Below the pieces are notes generated by a model. The model ran no database searches. It was not told the DNA's origin and was given only the letters and a program-made list of their open reading frames with translations. Of a DNA stretch of 53,323 nt, positions 43,240-50,334 are shown one piece after another. The stretch's first letter is position 1; each line of letters starts with the position of its first letter. The DNA lies in the NCBI GenBank assembly GCA_003164135.1, contig PLSD01000097.1, forward strand, positions 310 to 53,632, in the 5' to 3' direction. The position numbers and the translations under genes are program-made. The DNA is from Acetobacteraceae bacterium. GTDB lineage: Bacteria; Pseudomonadota; Alphaproteobacteria; Acetobacterales; Acetobacteraceae.

Positions 43240-44472
43240 TCAGTTGCTCCATGCCTTTTCGATCAAGTCTTCAATTTCCGCATTCACCTGGTTGAGCGAT
43301 TCGAGGGCACGGTCGTAAGTTGAACGCGTAAACTGGTCCCGAGAGACTTCGTACAAGGTCTGCTTGGTGATGGACGCGTCCGAAATGGCCGTACTTTTCA
43401 GCATGGCATTTGTAAGCACTCGCTCCCCGAAGAGGGACCTCATGAAGGCAACCATTTGCGTTTGCGGTCCGTCGGTTGGTTCGTGCCTCGTGACAAGGTA
43501 TCGCATCCAGTCATACTGCATGTTACCCCCCGCCTTCGCTACGACGGCCAGCAGATCAGACGTCATAAGCAAGAATTGGCACATCGACATGATGTCCAAC
43601 ATCTGGGGATGAACAGTGATCAGCAGTGCAGTTGCCGCACATAGCGCTGACAAGGTTAGAAACCCGAGTTGCGGTGGGCAATCGATAACCACGATGTCGT
43701 AATCGGCTTCAACTTCAGCGAGGGCCTGAGAGACGCGCGTAAAAAACATTGTGGAGCCGGATTTTTTTTCCGACAGCGCGACCGGACTTTCGTGCTCGAA
43801 TTCCATAAGCTCGATATTGCCCGGTATGAGGTCCAAGCCCGGGAAATAGGTCTTCTTGATGATGTCTCTTGTCGAGCGCCGCCCTTCGCCGAATTTTATC
43901 GCGCCGTAGAGCGTCTCGTCTGGCCCGATATCGAATTCAGGCTGGTAGCCGTGGAGTGCCGTGAGACTGGCCTGCGGATCAAGGTCGACAGCAAGCACAC
44001 GGTATCCCCGCAGTGCCAGATACTGGGCAAGGTGGCCGGCGGTCGTTGTTTTTGCTGAGCCGCCTTTGAAATTTGCCACACAAATGATCTGCAGATGTTG
44101 ATCGGGCCGCCTCTGTGGAAGATAACGCCGATCGCCCTTGCCCGCTTCATCGAGAAACTTCCGTAGCGCGCGTATATCTGCGAAGGAGTAGGATCGTCGG
44201 CCATGCACCGTCGTTTCCGGCTTGGGCCCCTTCCCTTCTATTGAGAGCTGCCGAAGGTAGCTGTCTGCCACCCCGATTATCTTTGCAGCTTCTGTCGATG
44301 AGAAACGCCGCAATGTCTTTTCGGCTTTCGGCGGAAAGAGCTTGAGCCGGTGCTCTTGTAGTTTTTGCGATAGTCCCGTCGCGTCAGCGGCGATAAGATC
44401 GTGCAACGTCGCAGTTCCGAATCGCTCTTCGGCAACCTTCGTGTCCACGGAACTTTTGTGTGGTGACGGCAT
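43240..44472 (-). CDS. parA: Plasmid partition ATPase ParA/RepA (repABC type)
   Basis: 410 residues from ATG at 44472. An N-terminal MerR-like HTH (FSSTEAAKIIGVADSYLRQL, residues about 57-78) is followed by the deviant Walker A KGGSAKTTT (136-144), VDLDPQASLT and VIDCPPQLGF. Type Ia ParA proteins of this kind also repress their own operon by the N-terminal HTH. Start by a longer TTG frame is less likely. The first gene of the parAB operon, in the repAB order of repABC replicons but without repC. Confidence 0.92.
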   Translation of the reverse strand: MPSPHKSSVDTKVAEERFGTATLHDLIAADATGLSQKLQEHRLKLFPPKAEKTLRRFSSTEAAKIIGVADSYLRQLSIEGKGPKPETTVHGRRSYSFADIRALRKFLDEAGKGDRRYLPQRRPDQHLQIICVANFKGGSAKTTTAGHLAQYLALRGYRVLAVDLDPQASLTALHGYQPEFDIGPDETLYGAIKFGEGRRSTRDIIKKTYFPGLDLIPGNIELMEFEHESPVALSEKKSGSTMFFTRVSQALAEVEADYDIVVIDCPPQLGFLTLSALCAATALLITVHPQMLDIMSMCQFLLMTSDLLAVVAKAGGNMQYDWMRYLVTRHEPTDGPQTQMVAFMRSLFGERVLTNAMLKSTAISDASITKQTLYEVSRDQFTRSTYDRALESLNQVNAEIEDLIEKAWSN

Positions 44473-44550
44473 ATCGTGACTTCCAGAGGAATTTCCGTTT
44501 CTATGCCCCAATTCTACTTTCCGACGCAAGAGATTAATGCAGCGAGCGCT

Positions 44551-44580
44551 GTTATAGTATTGTTATTATAACGGAACAAT
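44551..44580 (-). promoter_or_regulatory. Overlapping inverted repeats upstream of parA
   Basis: GTTATA-10 bp-TATAAC (44551-44572) overlaps ATTGTT-10 bp-AACAAT (44559-44580) in an AT-rich patch about 80-110 bp upstream of parA. Probable promoter/operator of parAB bound by the ParA HTH. Confidence 0.5.
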
Positions 44581-44810
44581 AGTCTTAAAATCCAACGTAC
44601 CTTCTGGGGGTTACAAGAAAACTCTCTATAATCTAATGGAAACAGCCAACTCGATGGTTTACCGTGGCCGGTTCGGCGAAGCGTTACCCGTTAGATCGCC
44701 GTGAGAGTTTTGTTGAATGAGGAAAATCTCTTCTCGGCAGGTATCGCTGCCCCTCCACCGCTAGGGCCCCAGCTCTGGTTCAATTGCTGTACAGATAGAG
44801 AGACAGGCGT

Positions 44811-44826
44811 GTTGACCGCGGTCAAC
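44811..44826. promoter_or_regulatory. parS: parS centromere site 1
   Basis: Perfect palindrome GTTGACCGCGGTCAAC, conforming to the GTTNNNNGCNNNNAAC pattern of repABC parS sites. It lies 340 bp upstream of parA. Confidence 0.9.
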
Positions 44827-45288
44827 AATTCTCGCTGGATTTTGACACATGTAAGATTGAATTTGATGCAAATTCCCGCGATTTAGAAGTGTATTATCTT
44901 ATGCGCACTAAACCGTAGCTCCTCGGGCGGCCGTCGGTGTCGATCACTATCGTGCTTATTTATTCGACAAGCATGCGGAGCGTGAAGCTGGTACGCTTTG
45001 CGGAGGATTCTATATTTATCCAGGGTAGCGCGGACCCGCCTCTACGCATTTCGTCAATGACGATCGGTCTGTCTGGTTCCTCTATGATCGCGTATCCGGG
45101 GGCCTTAACTCAGAAATCAATGGTGACTTACCTCTTCCTGAGTAACCTGAGATCATAGCAAACGGGTCCATCTGTGAATAACTCCCTTTAGCGAAACTGA
45201 TGCAAGCACAGCTCTCGAACCCTTCAAAACGTGCGAAGATTTAATCCCCCACGGGATGTTCTAATAGGTCTCGCCTCGCTCTCCCAAA

Positions 45289-45304
45289 GTTGACCGCGGT
45301 CAAC
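45289..45304. promoter_or_regulatory. parS: parS centromere site 2
   Basis: The same 16-bp palindrome, here lengthened by AAA on one side and TTT on the other to 22 bp (45286-45307). Confidence 0.9.
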
Positions 45305-45712
45305 TTTGGCTAAGGCGCTTGGCATTAGCTAAGCTCGTAGAGATATACATAGGAGCTTTCGTTCAGGACGGACGAGTCCGCGAGGGCTTCATTTAGCGCC
45401 ATCCGGGTCCCTGGATAGAAATTTTTAGAAGGTCTGGGGCCGGTGGGCTAAATGCGCCCCCTGCCCTCCCCCACTTCTCCGTGACTTCGTGGACCTCGAG
45501 GTTCGGCGCCGCGTGCATGGCAGATTGGTGCCACGTCACGAACGTCCGGCCGCTTGTTCAGTGTGTCTTTCGAATAACACCGAAGATGCTACCGACCAAT
45601 GAGATTGTTTGGTGAACACTTGACCGCCGGCTCGCCATTCACGCCGCAATCCACATGCCCACTTCGCGGCTACGAATGAGCGATCCAACGCTCCGGACAT
45701 CCCAGTAGAAAA

Positions 45713-45728
45713 GTTGACCGCGGTCAAC
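45713..45728. promoter_or_regulatory. parS: parS centromere site 3
   Basis: Third copy of the 16-bp palindrome, again flanked by AAA and TTT (45710-45731). The three sites are 478 and 424 bp apart, forming an extended centromere. Confidence 0.9.
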
Positions 45729-45766
45729 TTTCAGTATGCGGTCAAAGCCTATTATTGAAAATCAGC

Positions 45767-45799
45767 CGTGAGAACTGCCTAATGTGGGCAGTTCTCACG
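45767..45799. repeat. 33-bp site with loxP-like geometry
   Basis: Two perfect inverted 13-bp arms, CGTGAGAACTGCC and GGCAGTTCTCACG, surround an asymmetric 7-bp centre (taatgtg). Tyrosine recombinase core sites (loxP, FRT) have 13-bp arms and 8-bp centres. No gene ends nearby that would need a terminator and no T-run follows. Candidate recombination site; recombinase gene 2.6 kb away. Confidence 0.45.
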
Positions 45800-45990
45800 T
45801 TAACAAGTAAACACTGGCACTCCGCATGGACGTTTCCTCCCTAAATTTAGCGGCGCTTTGGCGTTTTTTTTTGCCAAGACTTAGCGTCGCGGGGGGCAGG
45901 GGAGGGGCTGTGGTGCGCTTAGATCCTATCCGGCACTTAAGCCAGCTTTACGCACGGCTTAGGAATGGCAAGGATAGCCGCAAGAGTGAA

Positions 45991-46019
45991 GCATTATCAT
46001 GTCCTATGGACTTTTTGCC
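45991..46019 (+). repeat. 29-bp direct repeat, copy 1 (upstream of parDE-like module)
   Basis: Core ATTATCAYGTSCTATGGAC followed by TTTTKGCC; 88 bp before the Phd-type antitoxin. Its partner lies before the MNT/HEPN module. Confidence 0.65.
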
Positions 46020-46068
46020 GCAACCTCAGCATGCCCGAAATTACTGCTTGCCACCTGAGCCAGGAAGA

Positions 46069-46086
46069 ATTACCTTATTAGGTAAT
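46069..46086 (+). promoter_or_regulatory. Operator-like palindrome of the Phd-type antitoxin gene
   Basis: ATTACCT-tatt-AGGTAAT ends 20 bp before the antitoxin ATG, the usual position for antitoxin autorepression. Confidence 0.65.
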
Positions 46087-46106
46087 ATAGCGTGGGCAAC
46101 GAAGCG

Positions 46107-46394
46107 ATGGACATTACCAAAGACATTCAACCGATGACCACCTTCCGCAACCATTCGGCGGAAATCATGCAGCATCTCAAGGAAACCAAACGTCCGGTTA
46201 TCCTGACGGTAAACGGAAAAGCTGCTGCGGTTGTGCAGGACGCCGAAGCCTATCAGCATTTACTTGACCTTGTGGCGGAAGCTAGCGCCGCCGAGGGGAT
46301 CCGGCAGGGGCTTGAGGATATCAGAAACGGCCACAGCCGCCCGGCGGGTGAGGCGTTTGACGAGATACGAGCAGAGTATGGCATATCGCGTTGA
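46107..46394 (+). CDS. Phd/YefM-type antitoxin
   Basis: 95 residues (MDITKDIQPMTTFRNHSAEI) with the Phd/YefM core HLKETKRPVILTVNGKAAAV-VQDAEAYQHLLD. The N-terminus would bind DNA and the C-terminus the toxin. ATG at 46107 is preferred; a GTG five codons earlier is in frame. It overlaps the toxin gene by 17 bp. Confidence 0.88.
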   Translation: MDITKDIQPMTTFRNHSAEIMQHLKETKRPVILTVNGKAAAVVQDAEAYQHLLDLVAEASAAEGIRQGLEDIRNGHSRPAGEAFDEIRAEYGISR

Positions 46395-46692
46395 GCTGAC
46401 GGCACGGGCGGGGCGAGATCTCAGGCGTATCTATAAGGAGATAAACGCGGAAGATTCCGGGCAGGCGCTTGCTTGGTTTAATGGCATGGAGGCCGTCATT
46501 TTAAGCCTCGATGAACACCCGGGGAGAGGTGCCATGATACCGGAGGATCGTGATCTCCGGCAGGTGCTATATGGCGAAAGGCCTCATATCTACCGAATTA
46601 TCTACGCGATTGATGAGCTTGGTCAGATTGTCAGGGTGCTCCATATTCGCCATGGCGCCCGCCAATCGTTTGTTCCTGTCGGTGCTCAATAG
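46378..46692 (+). CDS. RelE/ParE-family toxin
   Basis: 104 residues (MAYRVELTARAGRDLRRIYK) with the RelE/ParE fold signature: VELTARAGRDLRRIY, then LYGERPHIYRIIYAI and VRVLHIRHGARQ. ParE-type toxins poison gyrase and RelE types cut mRNA; which applies cannot be said from sequence. Co-translated with the antitoxin. Confidence 0.88.
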   Translation: MAYRVELTARAGRDLRRIYKEINAEDSGQALAWFNGMEAVILSLDEHPGRGAMIPEDRDLRQVLYGERPHIYRIIYAIDELGQIVRVLHIRHGARQSFVPVGAQ

Positions 46693-46949
46693 GCGCTTAT
46701 TTCGGTGGTTAACACCTCCTCAAGCATGATCGTGAGCGTCTCAGTGTAGAGTCCGCGTAGGGCGAGGGCGAGCAGGGCGGCCCAGCGGGGCAGGGCGGCG
46801 CGGCCGCGGCACCAGTTGTTGACCTGCCGGGCGGTGACGCCGGCGAGCCGGGCAAAAGCGGCCTGTCTGACGTCGGCTGCGGCCAGGAGGGCGACGAATT
46901 CGCTGTGTTGGAGCGTCCGCATAGGCTTGTATATAGAATTGAGTTCCAT
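46686..46949 (-). CDS. Small Xre-like HTH protein (copy 1, intact)
   Basis: 87 residues (MELNSIYKPMRTLQHSEFVA) with AAFARLAGVTARQVNNWCRGRAALP, a helix-turn-helix of Xre/phage-repressor kind. Its 3' end overlaps the toxin stop on the other strand. Two broken relatives lie at 47082-47359 and 48198-48306, all on the minus strand and all with TATAGAAYTSAGTTCCAT at their start. Role unknown; it may regulate neighbouring modules. Confidence 0.7.
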   Translation of the reverse strand: MELNSIYKPMRTLQHSEFVALLAAADVRQAAFARLAGVTARQVNNWCRGRAALPRWAALLALALRGLYTETLTIMLEEVLTTEISAY

Positions 46950-47081
46950 TTTAAAAGTATCGCCTTACTTCAGAAACTGCACTGCCTCACCTGGAAAATC
47001 AATCGCTTAGCCCTTTGCGAGGGCTCGGGCATAGTGCGTCAGCAAGTGCACTCTGTACGCGATTGACGCCTAAAAACGGCA

Positions 47082-47359
47082 CTATGGATTCGTGAGTCTG
47101 GGGAGGGCAGGGGGCCATAACATCTCCTCTGCGTTCGTCACCAGCGTTTCTGCGGCGTGTTGGTGGAGCACAACGGGGCCAAGCAGCGTCGCCCAGAGCG
47201 GGACCCGGGCGCGATCCCGGCACCAGTTGTTAACCTGCCGCGGGCTGACGCCGGCCAGGTGGCGAAAGCGGCCTAGCTGATACCTGCGCTGCTCAAGAGC
47301 ACGGCAAATTGGGCGCCTGAGGCCTGAAACATGGCTCTTCATATAGAACTCAGTTCCAT
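47082..47359 (-). pseudogene. Small Xre-like HTH gene, copy 2, broken
   Basis: Begins MELSSI, then a TGA at codon 7, another stop and a frameshift; the HTH part (RHLAGVSPRQVNNWCRDRAR, then VPLWATLLGPVVL) survives in another frame. Clear homologue of the intact copy. Confidence 0.75.
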
Positions 47360-47410
47360 AAAGGAAGCGATTTTTCCCCAACCTTGGAAATCCTGGCACG
47401 CAATAAGTAT

Positions 47411-47439
47411 GTATTATCACGTGCTATGGACTTTTGCCC
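47411..47439 (+). repeat. 29-bp direct repeat, copy 2 (upstream of MNT/HEPN module)
   Basis: Matches copy 1 at about 25 of 29 positions and again lies 78 bp before an antitoxin start. Confidence 0.65.
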
Positions 47440-47504
47440 AATTTGGCTGGAATCGTGCGAGGGCTATCCTGAGCCTCCCGCTCGCCTTAGCGCCTTCGAT
47501 GGGA

Positions 47505-47510
47505 TATAAT
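47505..47510 (+). promoter_or_regulatory. Consensus -10 box directly before the mntA start
   Basis: TATAAT ends 6 bp before the ATG at 47517, so transcription from it would begin at or beside the start codon. No ribosome site is seen. This suggests a leaderless mRNA; a clear -35 is lacking. Confidence 0.45.
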
Positions 47511-47516
47511 GCTTTG

Positions 47517-47840
47517 ATGACCGGTCACAGGCGAACCCGTTCCGAACTGCTAGAGGTGCTGCGCGCGCACGAGGCGGAGCTGCGGGCGGATGGCGTCGAG
47601 ACGATGACCTTGTTTGGCTCAATGGCGCGCGACGATGCGACCGCTGGCTCGGACGTGGATTTGGCGGTGCGTCCCGGAAAGGGATTTTCTGCCGGCGGCT
47701 TTGATCATTTTGGTCGCTTGGAGGCGCTGCGCGGTCGTTTGCGCGCTTTGCTTGGCTGCGAGGTCGATCTGGTCGAGGAGACGGCTCTGCGGCCGCGGCT
47801 CAGGCAAGTGATCGAACGGGAAGGTTTGCGTGCCTTCTAG
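47517..47840 (+). CDS. mntA: MNT-type nucleotidyltransferase antitoxin (MntA-like)
   Basis: 107 residues with the minimal nucleotidyltransferase motif TLFGSMARDDATAGSDVDLAV (GS followed by D-x-D). MntA proteins AMPylate their HEPN partner near the active site and so switch it off. ATG at 47517 is chosen because the extra upstream frame crosses the 29-bp repeat and the TATAAT box. The stop lies 11 bp inside the next gene. Confidence 0.88.
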   Translation: MTGHRRTRSELLEVLRAHEAELRADGVETMTLFGSMARDDATAGSDVDLAVRPGKGFSAGGFDHFGRLEALRGRLRALLGCEVDLVEETALRPRLRQVIEREGLRAF

Positions 47841-48195
47841 CCGGCCAGATATCCGCTTTCTGGACATCCTGGATAATATCAGGCTGATTCAGAGCTATGT
47901 TGAAGGCATGGATCGCGTTGCGTTTGACGCGGATAGCCGCACCCGCGACGCGGTTGAACGCTGTCTCGAGCGCCTCAGCGAGGCGGCGACCAAGCTTGGT
48001 CAGCAGGCTGAGCAACTGGCGCCGGGCATGCCATGGCGGGCGGTCAGGGCTTTTGGCAACGTCCTGCGTCATGCCTACGATCAGGTTGATCCCGCACGGA
48101 TCTGGGAAATCGTGACCAGCGATTTGCCATTGATGGCGGATGCGGCTGAAGCGGCGCTGCTGCGGCTCGACAAGGGTCAAATTTCACCAAAATAG
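47830..48195 (+). CDS. hepT: HEPN-domain RNase toxin (HepT/DUF86)
   Basis: 121 residues from GTG at 47830, overlapping mntA by 11 bp. The DUF86/HEPN motif region reads VRAFGNVLRHAYDQVD: the H-x-Y is kept, but the Arg five residues before the His (of R-x4-H-x-Y) is Gly and an Arg lies directly before the His. This GN-x-LRH-x-Y form is, as far as I recall, common in alphaproteobacterial members. Likely a tRNA- or mRNA-cleaving toxin controlled by MntA. Confidence 0.85.
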   Translation: MPSSRPDIRFLDILDNIRLIQSYVEGMDRVAFDADSRTRDAVERCLERLSEAATKLGQQAEQLAPGMPWRAVRAFGNVLRHAYDQVDPARIWEIVTSDLPLMADAAEAALLRLDKGQISPK

Positions 48196-48197
48196 GT

Positions 48198-48306
48198 AGT
48201 TTCAGCAAACGGTGAAGCGGCCTGGCTGACGTCTGCTGAGGCCGGGATGGCGAGGAATTCGCCGTGCTAGGGCGTCTGTAGGGGGCTCCATATAGAACTG
48301 ACTTCT
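48198..48306 (-). pseudogene. Small Xre-like HTH gene, copy 3, 5' remnant
   Basis: Minus-strand text corresponds to QTP*HGEFLAIPASADVSQAA, matching TLQHSEFVALLAAADVRQAA of copy 1 with a stop and losing the HTH. The start again carries TATAGAACTGA. It directly follows hepT. Confidence 0.6.
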
Positions 48307-48379
48307 AGCGTAAGACATCTCTGAGCGTTTCCGATTCTGTGAGCGGGTCCATCTACTTGTGATAAGTGCCATTATCGGT

Positions 48380-48416
48380 AGTTCGTAAATTATTCGGCTT
48401 GGAATTTTTACGAACT
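48380..48416. repeat. Inverted repeat before the tyrosine recombinase gene
   Basis: AGTTCGTAAA and TTTACGAACT, perfect 10-bp arms separated by 17 bp, end 17 bp before the recombinase ATG; ATCTAC/GTAGAT flank them. Possible autoregulatory or attachment site. Confidence 0.45.
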
Positions 48417-48433
48417 CCGCGTAGATTCGAAAA

Positions 48434-49612
48434 ATGGATGCCGAAACCGAAATTGCGGAAGCTGGGATCGCCGGTGACATCCTGCCGCCGGATGCCAAAA
48501 CTGTTGAGGTTTTTGCGCAAAGCGGGGCCACCGTTGCCACCGCGGCCGGTGAAGCCGCCTTGAAAACGGCTGATCGCTACGGATTGGTCGCGCGGCAAAT
48601 CACGCCCCAAGGCGAGGCAGCGCTCAAAACCTCTGACGACTACGCCCAAAAGGCCGCGTCGCCGGCGACGTTGCGGGCCTATCGCTCGGATTGGCAGCAC
48701 TATAAATCATGGTGTGAGGAATGCGGTTTTGAGCCAACCCCCAGTTCGCCCAAGACGGTCGGGGCATATCTCGCCAGCCTGGCAACAACGAAAGCGCCAA
48801 CGACAATCAGGCGGCGGCTGGCGGCGATCGCCAAAATGCACAAGTTTAATAACTGGCCCTGGAATTCGAGCGATCTTTATATTCAGGATCGTCTGAAAGG
48901 CGTGCTCCGCGAGCACGGCCGGCCGGTCAAAAAGGCCGCGGCGATCACCGAGCCGATTTTAAGAAAACTGCTGGAGACCTGCGATTTTTCCGCCAGGGGG
49001 GCGCGGGATCGCGCTCTCATCCTGATCGGGTTCACCGGCGCCTTGCGGCGCTCCGAACTGGTTGCTTTGACCGTCAAGGATGTGACGGTTGATGCGAAAG
49101 GCATGCGGATCCGCATCATGCGGAGCAAAACCGACAAAGCGGGGGAGGGGGCAGAGATCGGCATTCCCCGGGGCAAGCATGCGCAAACATGCGCCGTGGC
49201 GGCCTATGAGCGCTGGCGGCTGGTCGCCGACCGAAAGACCGGTCCGGTTTTCTTTCGGATCAATTCAGCGAACAGCGTCCGGCCGCCGAAAGATAAAAAG
49301 GGCCGCCAGCCTCCACCCGTCGCGGCGCAAAAACCCAAAAAGCAGGGTTTTGATACGCAGCCGCTGAGCGCGCAGGCGGTCAGCGACATCCTGGTTAAGC
49401 GTGCGGCGATGGCTGGCGTCGTGATCGAGGAGCAGAAACGTTTCAGCGCGCATTCGCTGCGCGTCGGTTTTATCACCGCGGCTTACGAAAAAGGCGTTCG
49501 GGACGAAGACATCATGAAGCATAGCCGGCATAAGGATTTGCGCACGATGCGGGGTTATGTTGAGCGCGCCGGCCTGGTGGATCAAAGCCCGGTTGGGGCG
49601 TTGGACCTGTGA
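48434..49612 (+). CDS. Tyrosine recombinase / integrase (XerD-like)
   Basis: 392 residues. The SAM-like N-terminal domain (SPATLRAYRSDWQHYKSWCE) is followed by a catalytic domain with R205 (GALRRSEL), H340-x-x-R343 (HSLRVGF), H366 and nucleophile Y375 (RGYVERA): a complete R-H-R-H-Y set. An unusual 60-residue Ala/Glu-rich leader precedes it, and a Pro/Lys-rich insert (PPKDKKGRQPPPVAAQKPKK) lies before HxxR. Its stop overlaps the next GTG, giving one operon with an unknown gene and a ScpA-like gene. Function could be plasmid dimer resolution. Confidence 0.9.
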   Translation: MDAETEIAEAGIAGDILPPDAKTVEVFAQSGATVATAAGEAALKTADRYGLVARQITPQGEAALKTSDDYAQKAASPATLRAYRSDWQHYKSWCEECGFEPTPSSPKTVGAYLASLATTKAPTTIRRRLAAIAKMHKFNNWPWNSSDLYIQDRLKGVLREHGRPVKKAAAITEPILRKLLETCDFSARGARDRALILIGFTGALRRSELVALTVKDVTVDAKGMRIRIMRSKTDKAGEGAEIGIPRGKHAQTCAVAAYERWRLVADRKTGPVFFRINSANSVRPPKDKKGRQPPPVAAQKPKKQGFDTQPLSAQAVSDILVKRAAMAGVVIEEQKRFSAHSLRVGFITAAYEKGVRDEDIMKHSRHKDLRTMRGYVERAGLVDQSPVGALDL

Positions 49613-50334
49613 GCGAAATCCGGTCCCCCTGGGATCATCTTCCGCCGCCGGTGGTCCGTGAGCGTCGCGAGAAACCAGTTCACGATCCCGATGCACCCAA
49701 AGCAGAGCTTGGCCGTAAGCGCAAATCGGCTGCGAAATATAGGCCGGAAGCGGGTGATGATTGGTTGTTTCATCATCTTATAATCGTCGGGCCGTCCGAG
49801 GATATTGCATTGTTCCAGGAAGAGGCGAGGGGGCCCGGCATCATCCCCTGGCGGCTTGATTATGCGGCGATCGAGGAAGACATTTTTAATCTGACGGTAT
49901 CGCAGCCGCCTTCGGTGCGGGGGGTCTCGGTCGAATATTGCCGGGATCAGGCAAGGCAATTCGTGGAGCGGGTGCAGGCGCGGGAAGCACGGGCCGCGGC
50001 GCTCGCGGGATGCGGCCAAAACTGTCCATTTGACCTGCAAATGTTGCTGCCGATCCCGTTTGATATTCTTGAAATGGGCATGCGGCATCCGGGAGCCATT
50101 GCCTGGCTGGCGCGGCATTGGGGAACGGAGCATCGGCTGTTGCAAGTTGAGACCTCGGTTGAGGCGAGGCCTGGCCGCCGGATCCCCGCTGATCACCGAT
50201 TTTTGGGGTATCGTTTTTTTACCGTCGATCACGCTCCCACAGCAGCGGTTGAGGCCATCGCTCAGTCGCGTCCCCGCCTGTCATTCACTTTGAGGTCAAG
50301 ACCAACCCCTTGGGAAAAGGGATGGCTGACCTAA
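49609..50334 (+). CDS. Unknown protein between recombinase and ScpA-like genes
   Basis: 241 residues from a GTG overlapping the recombinase stop. The N-terminus is basic and Pro-rich (WDHLPPPVVRERREKPVHDP). The middle/C-terminal part (CPFDLQMLLPIPFDILEMGM, then WLARHWGTEH and FLGYRFFTVDHAPTAAVEAI) resembles the ferredoxin-like Api92/DUF1281 pattern (IPFD, NWGT-like, F-T-P-W); this likeness is from memory and tentative. It overlaps the next gene, so all three are translated together. Confidence 0.65.
   Translation: MSEIRSPWDHLPPPVVRERREKPVHDPDAPKAELGRKRKSAAKYRPEAGDDWLFHHLIIVGPSEDIALFQEEARGPGIIPWRLDYAAIEEDIFNLTVSQPPSVRGVSVEYCRDQARQFVERVQAREARAAALAGCGQNCPFDLQMLLPIPFDILEMGMRHPGAIAWLARHWGTEHRLLQVETSVEARPGRRIPADHRFLGYRFFTVDHAPTAAVEAIAQSRPRLSFTLRSRPTPWEKGWLT

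Larger units (their letters stand above)
44581..46068. other. Centromere region without genes
   Basis: About 1.5 kb AT-richer than its neighbours with no credible coding frame. It holds the three parS sites and the 33-bp inverted repeat at 45767. Short frames of 60-100 codons here lack motifs and ribosome sites. Confidence 0.6.

Noticed and set aside
45355..45400. Hammerhead-ribozyme-like GGACGAGTCC
   Set aside because: The required CUGANGA and GAAA core elements are not present in the right order.
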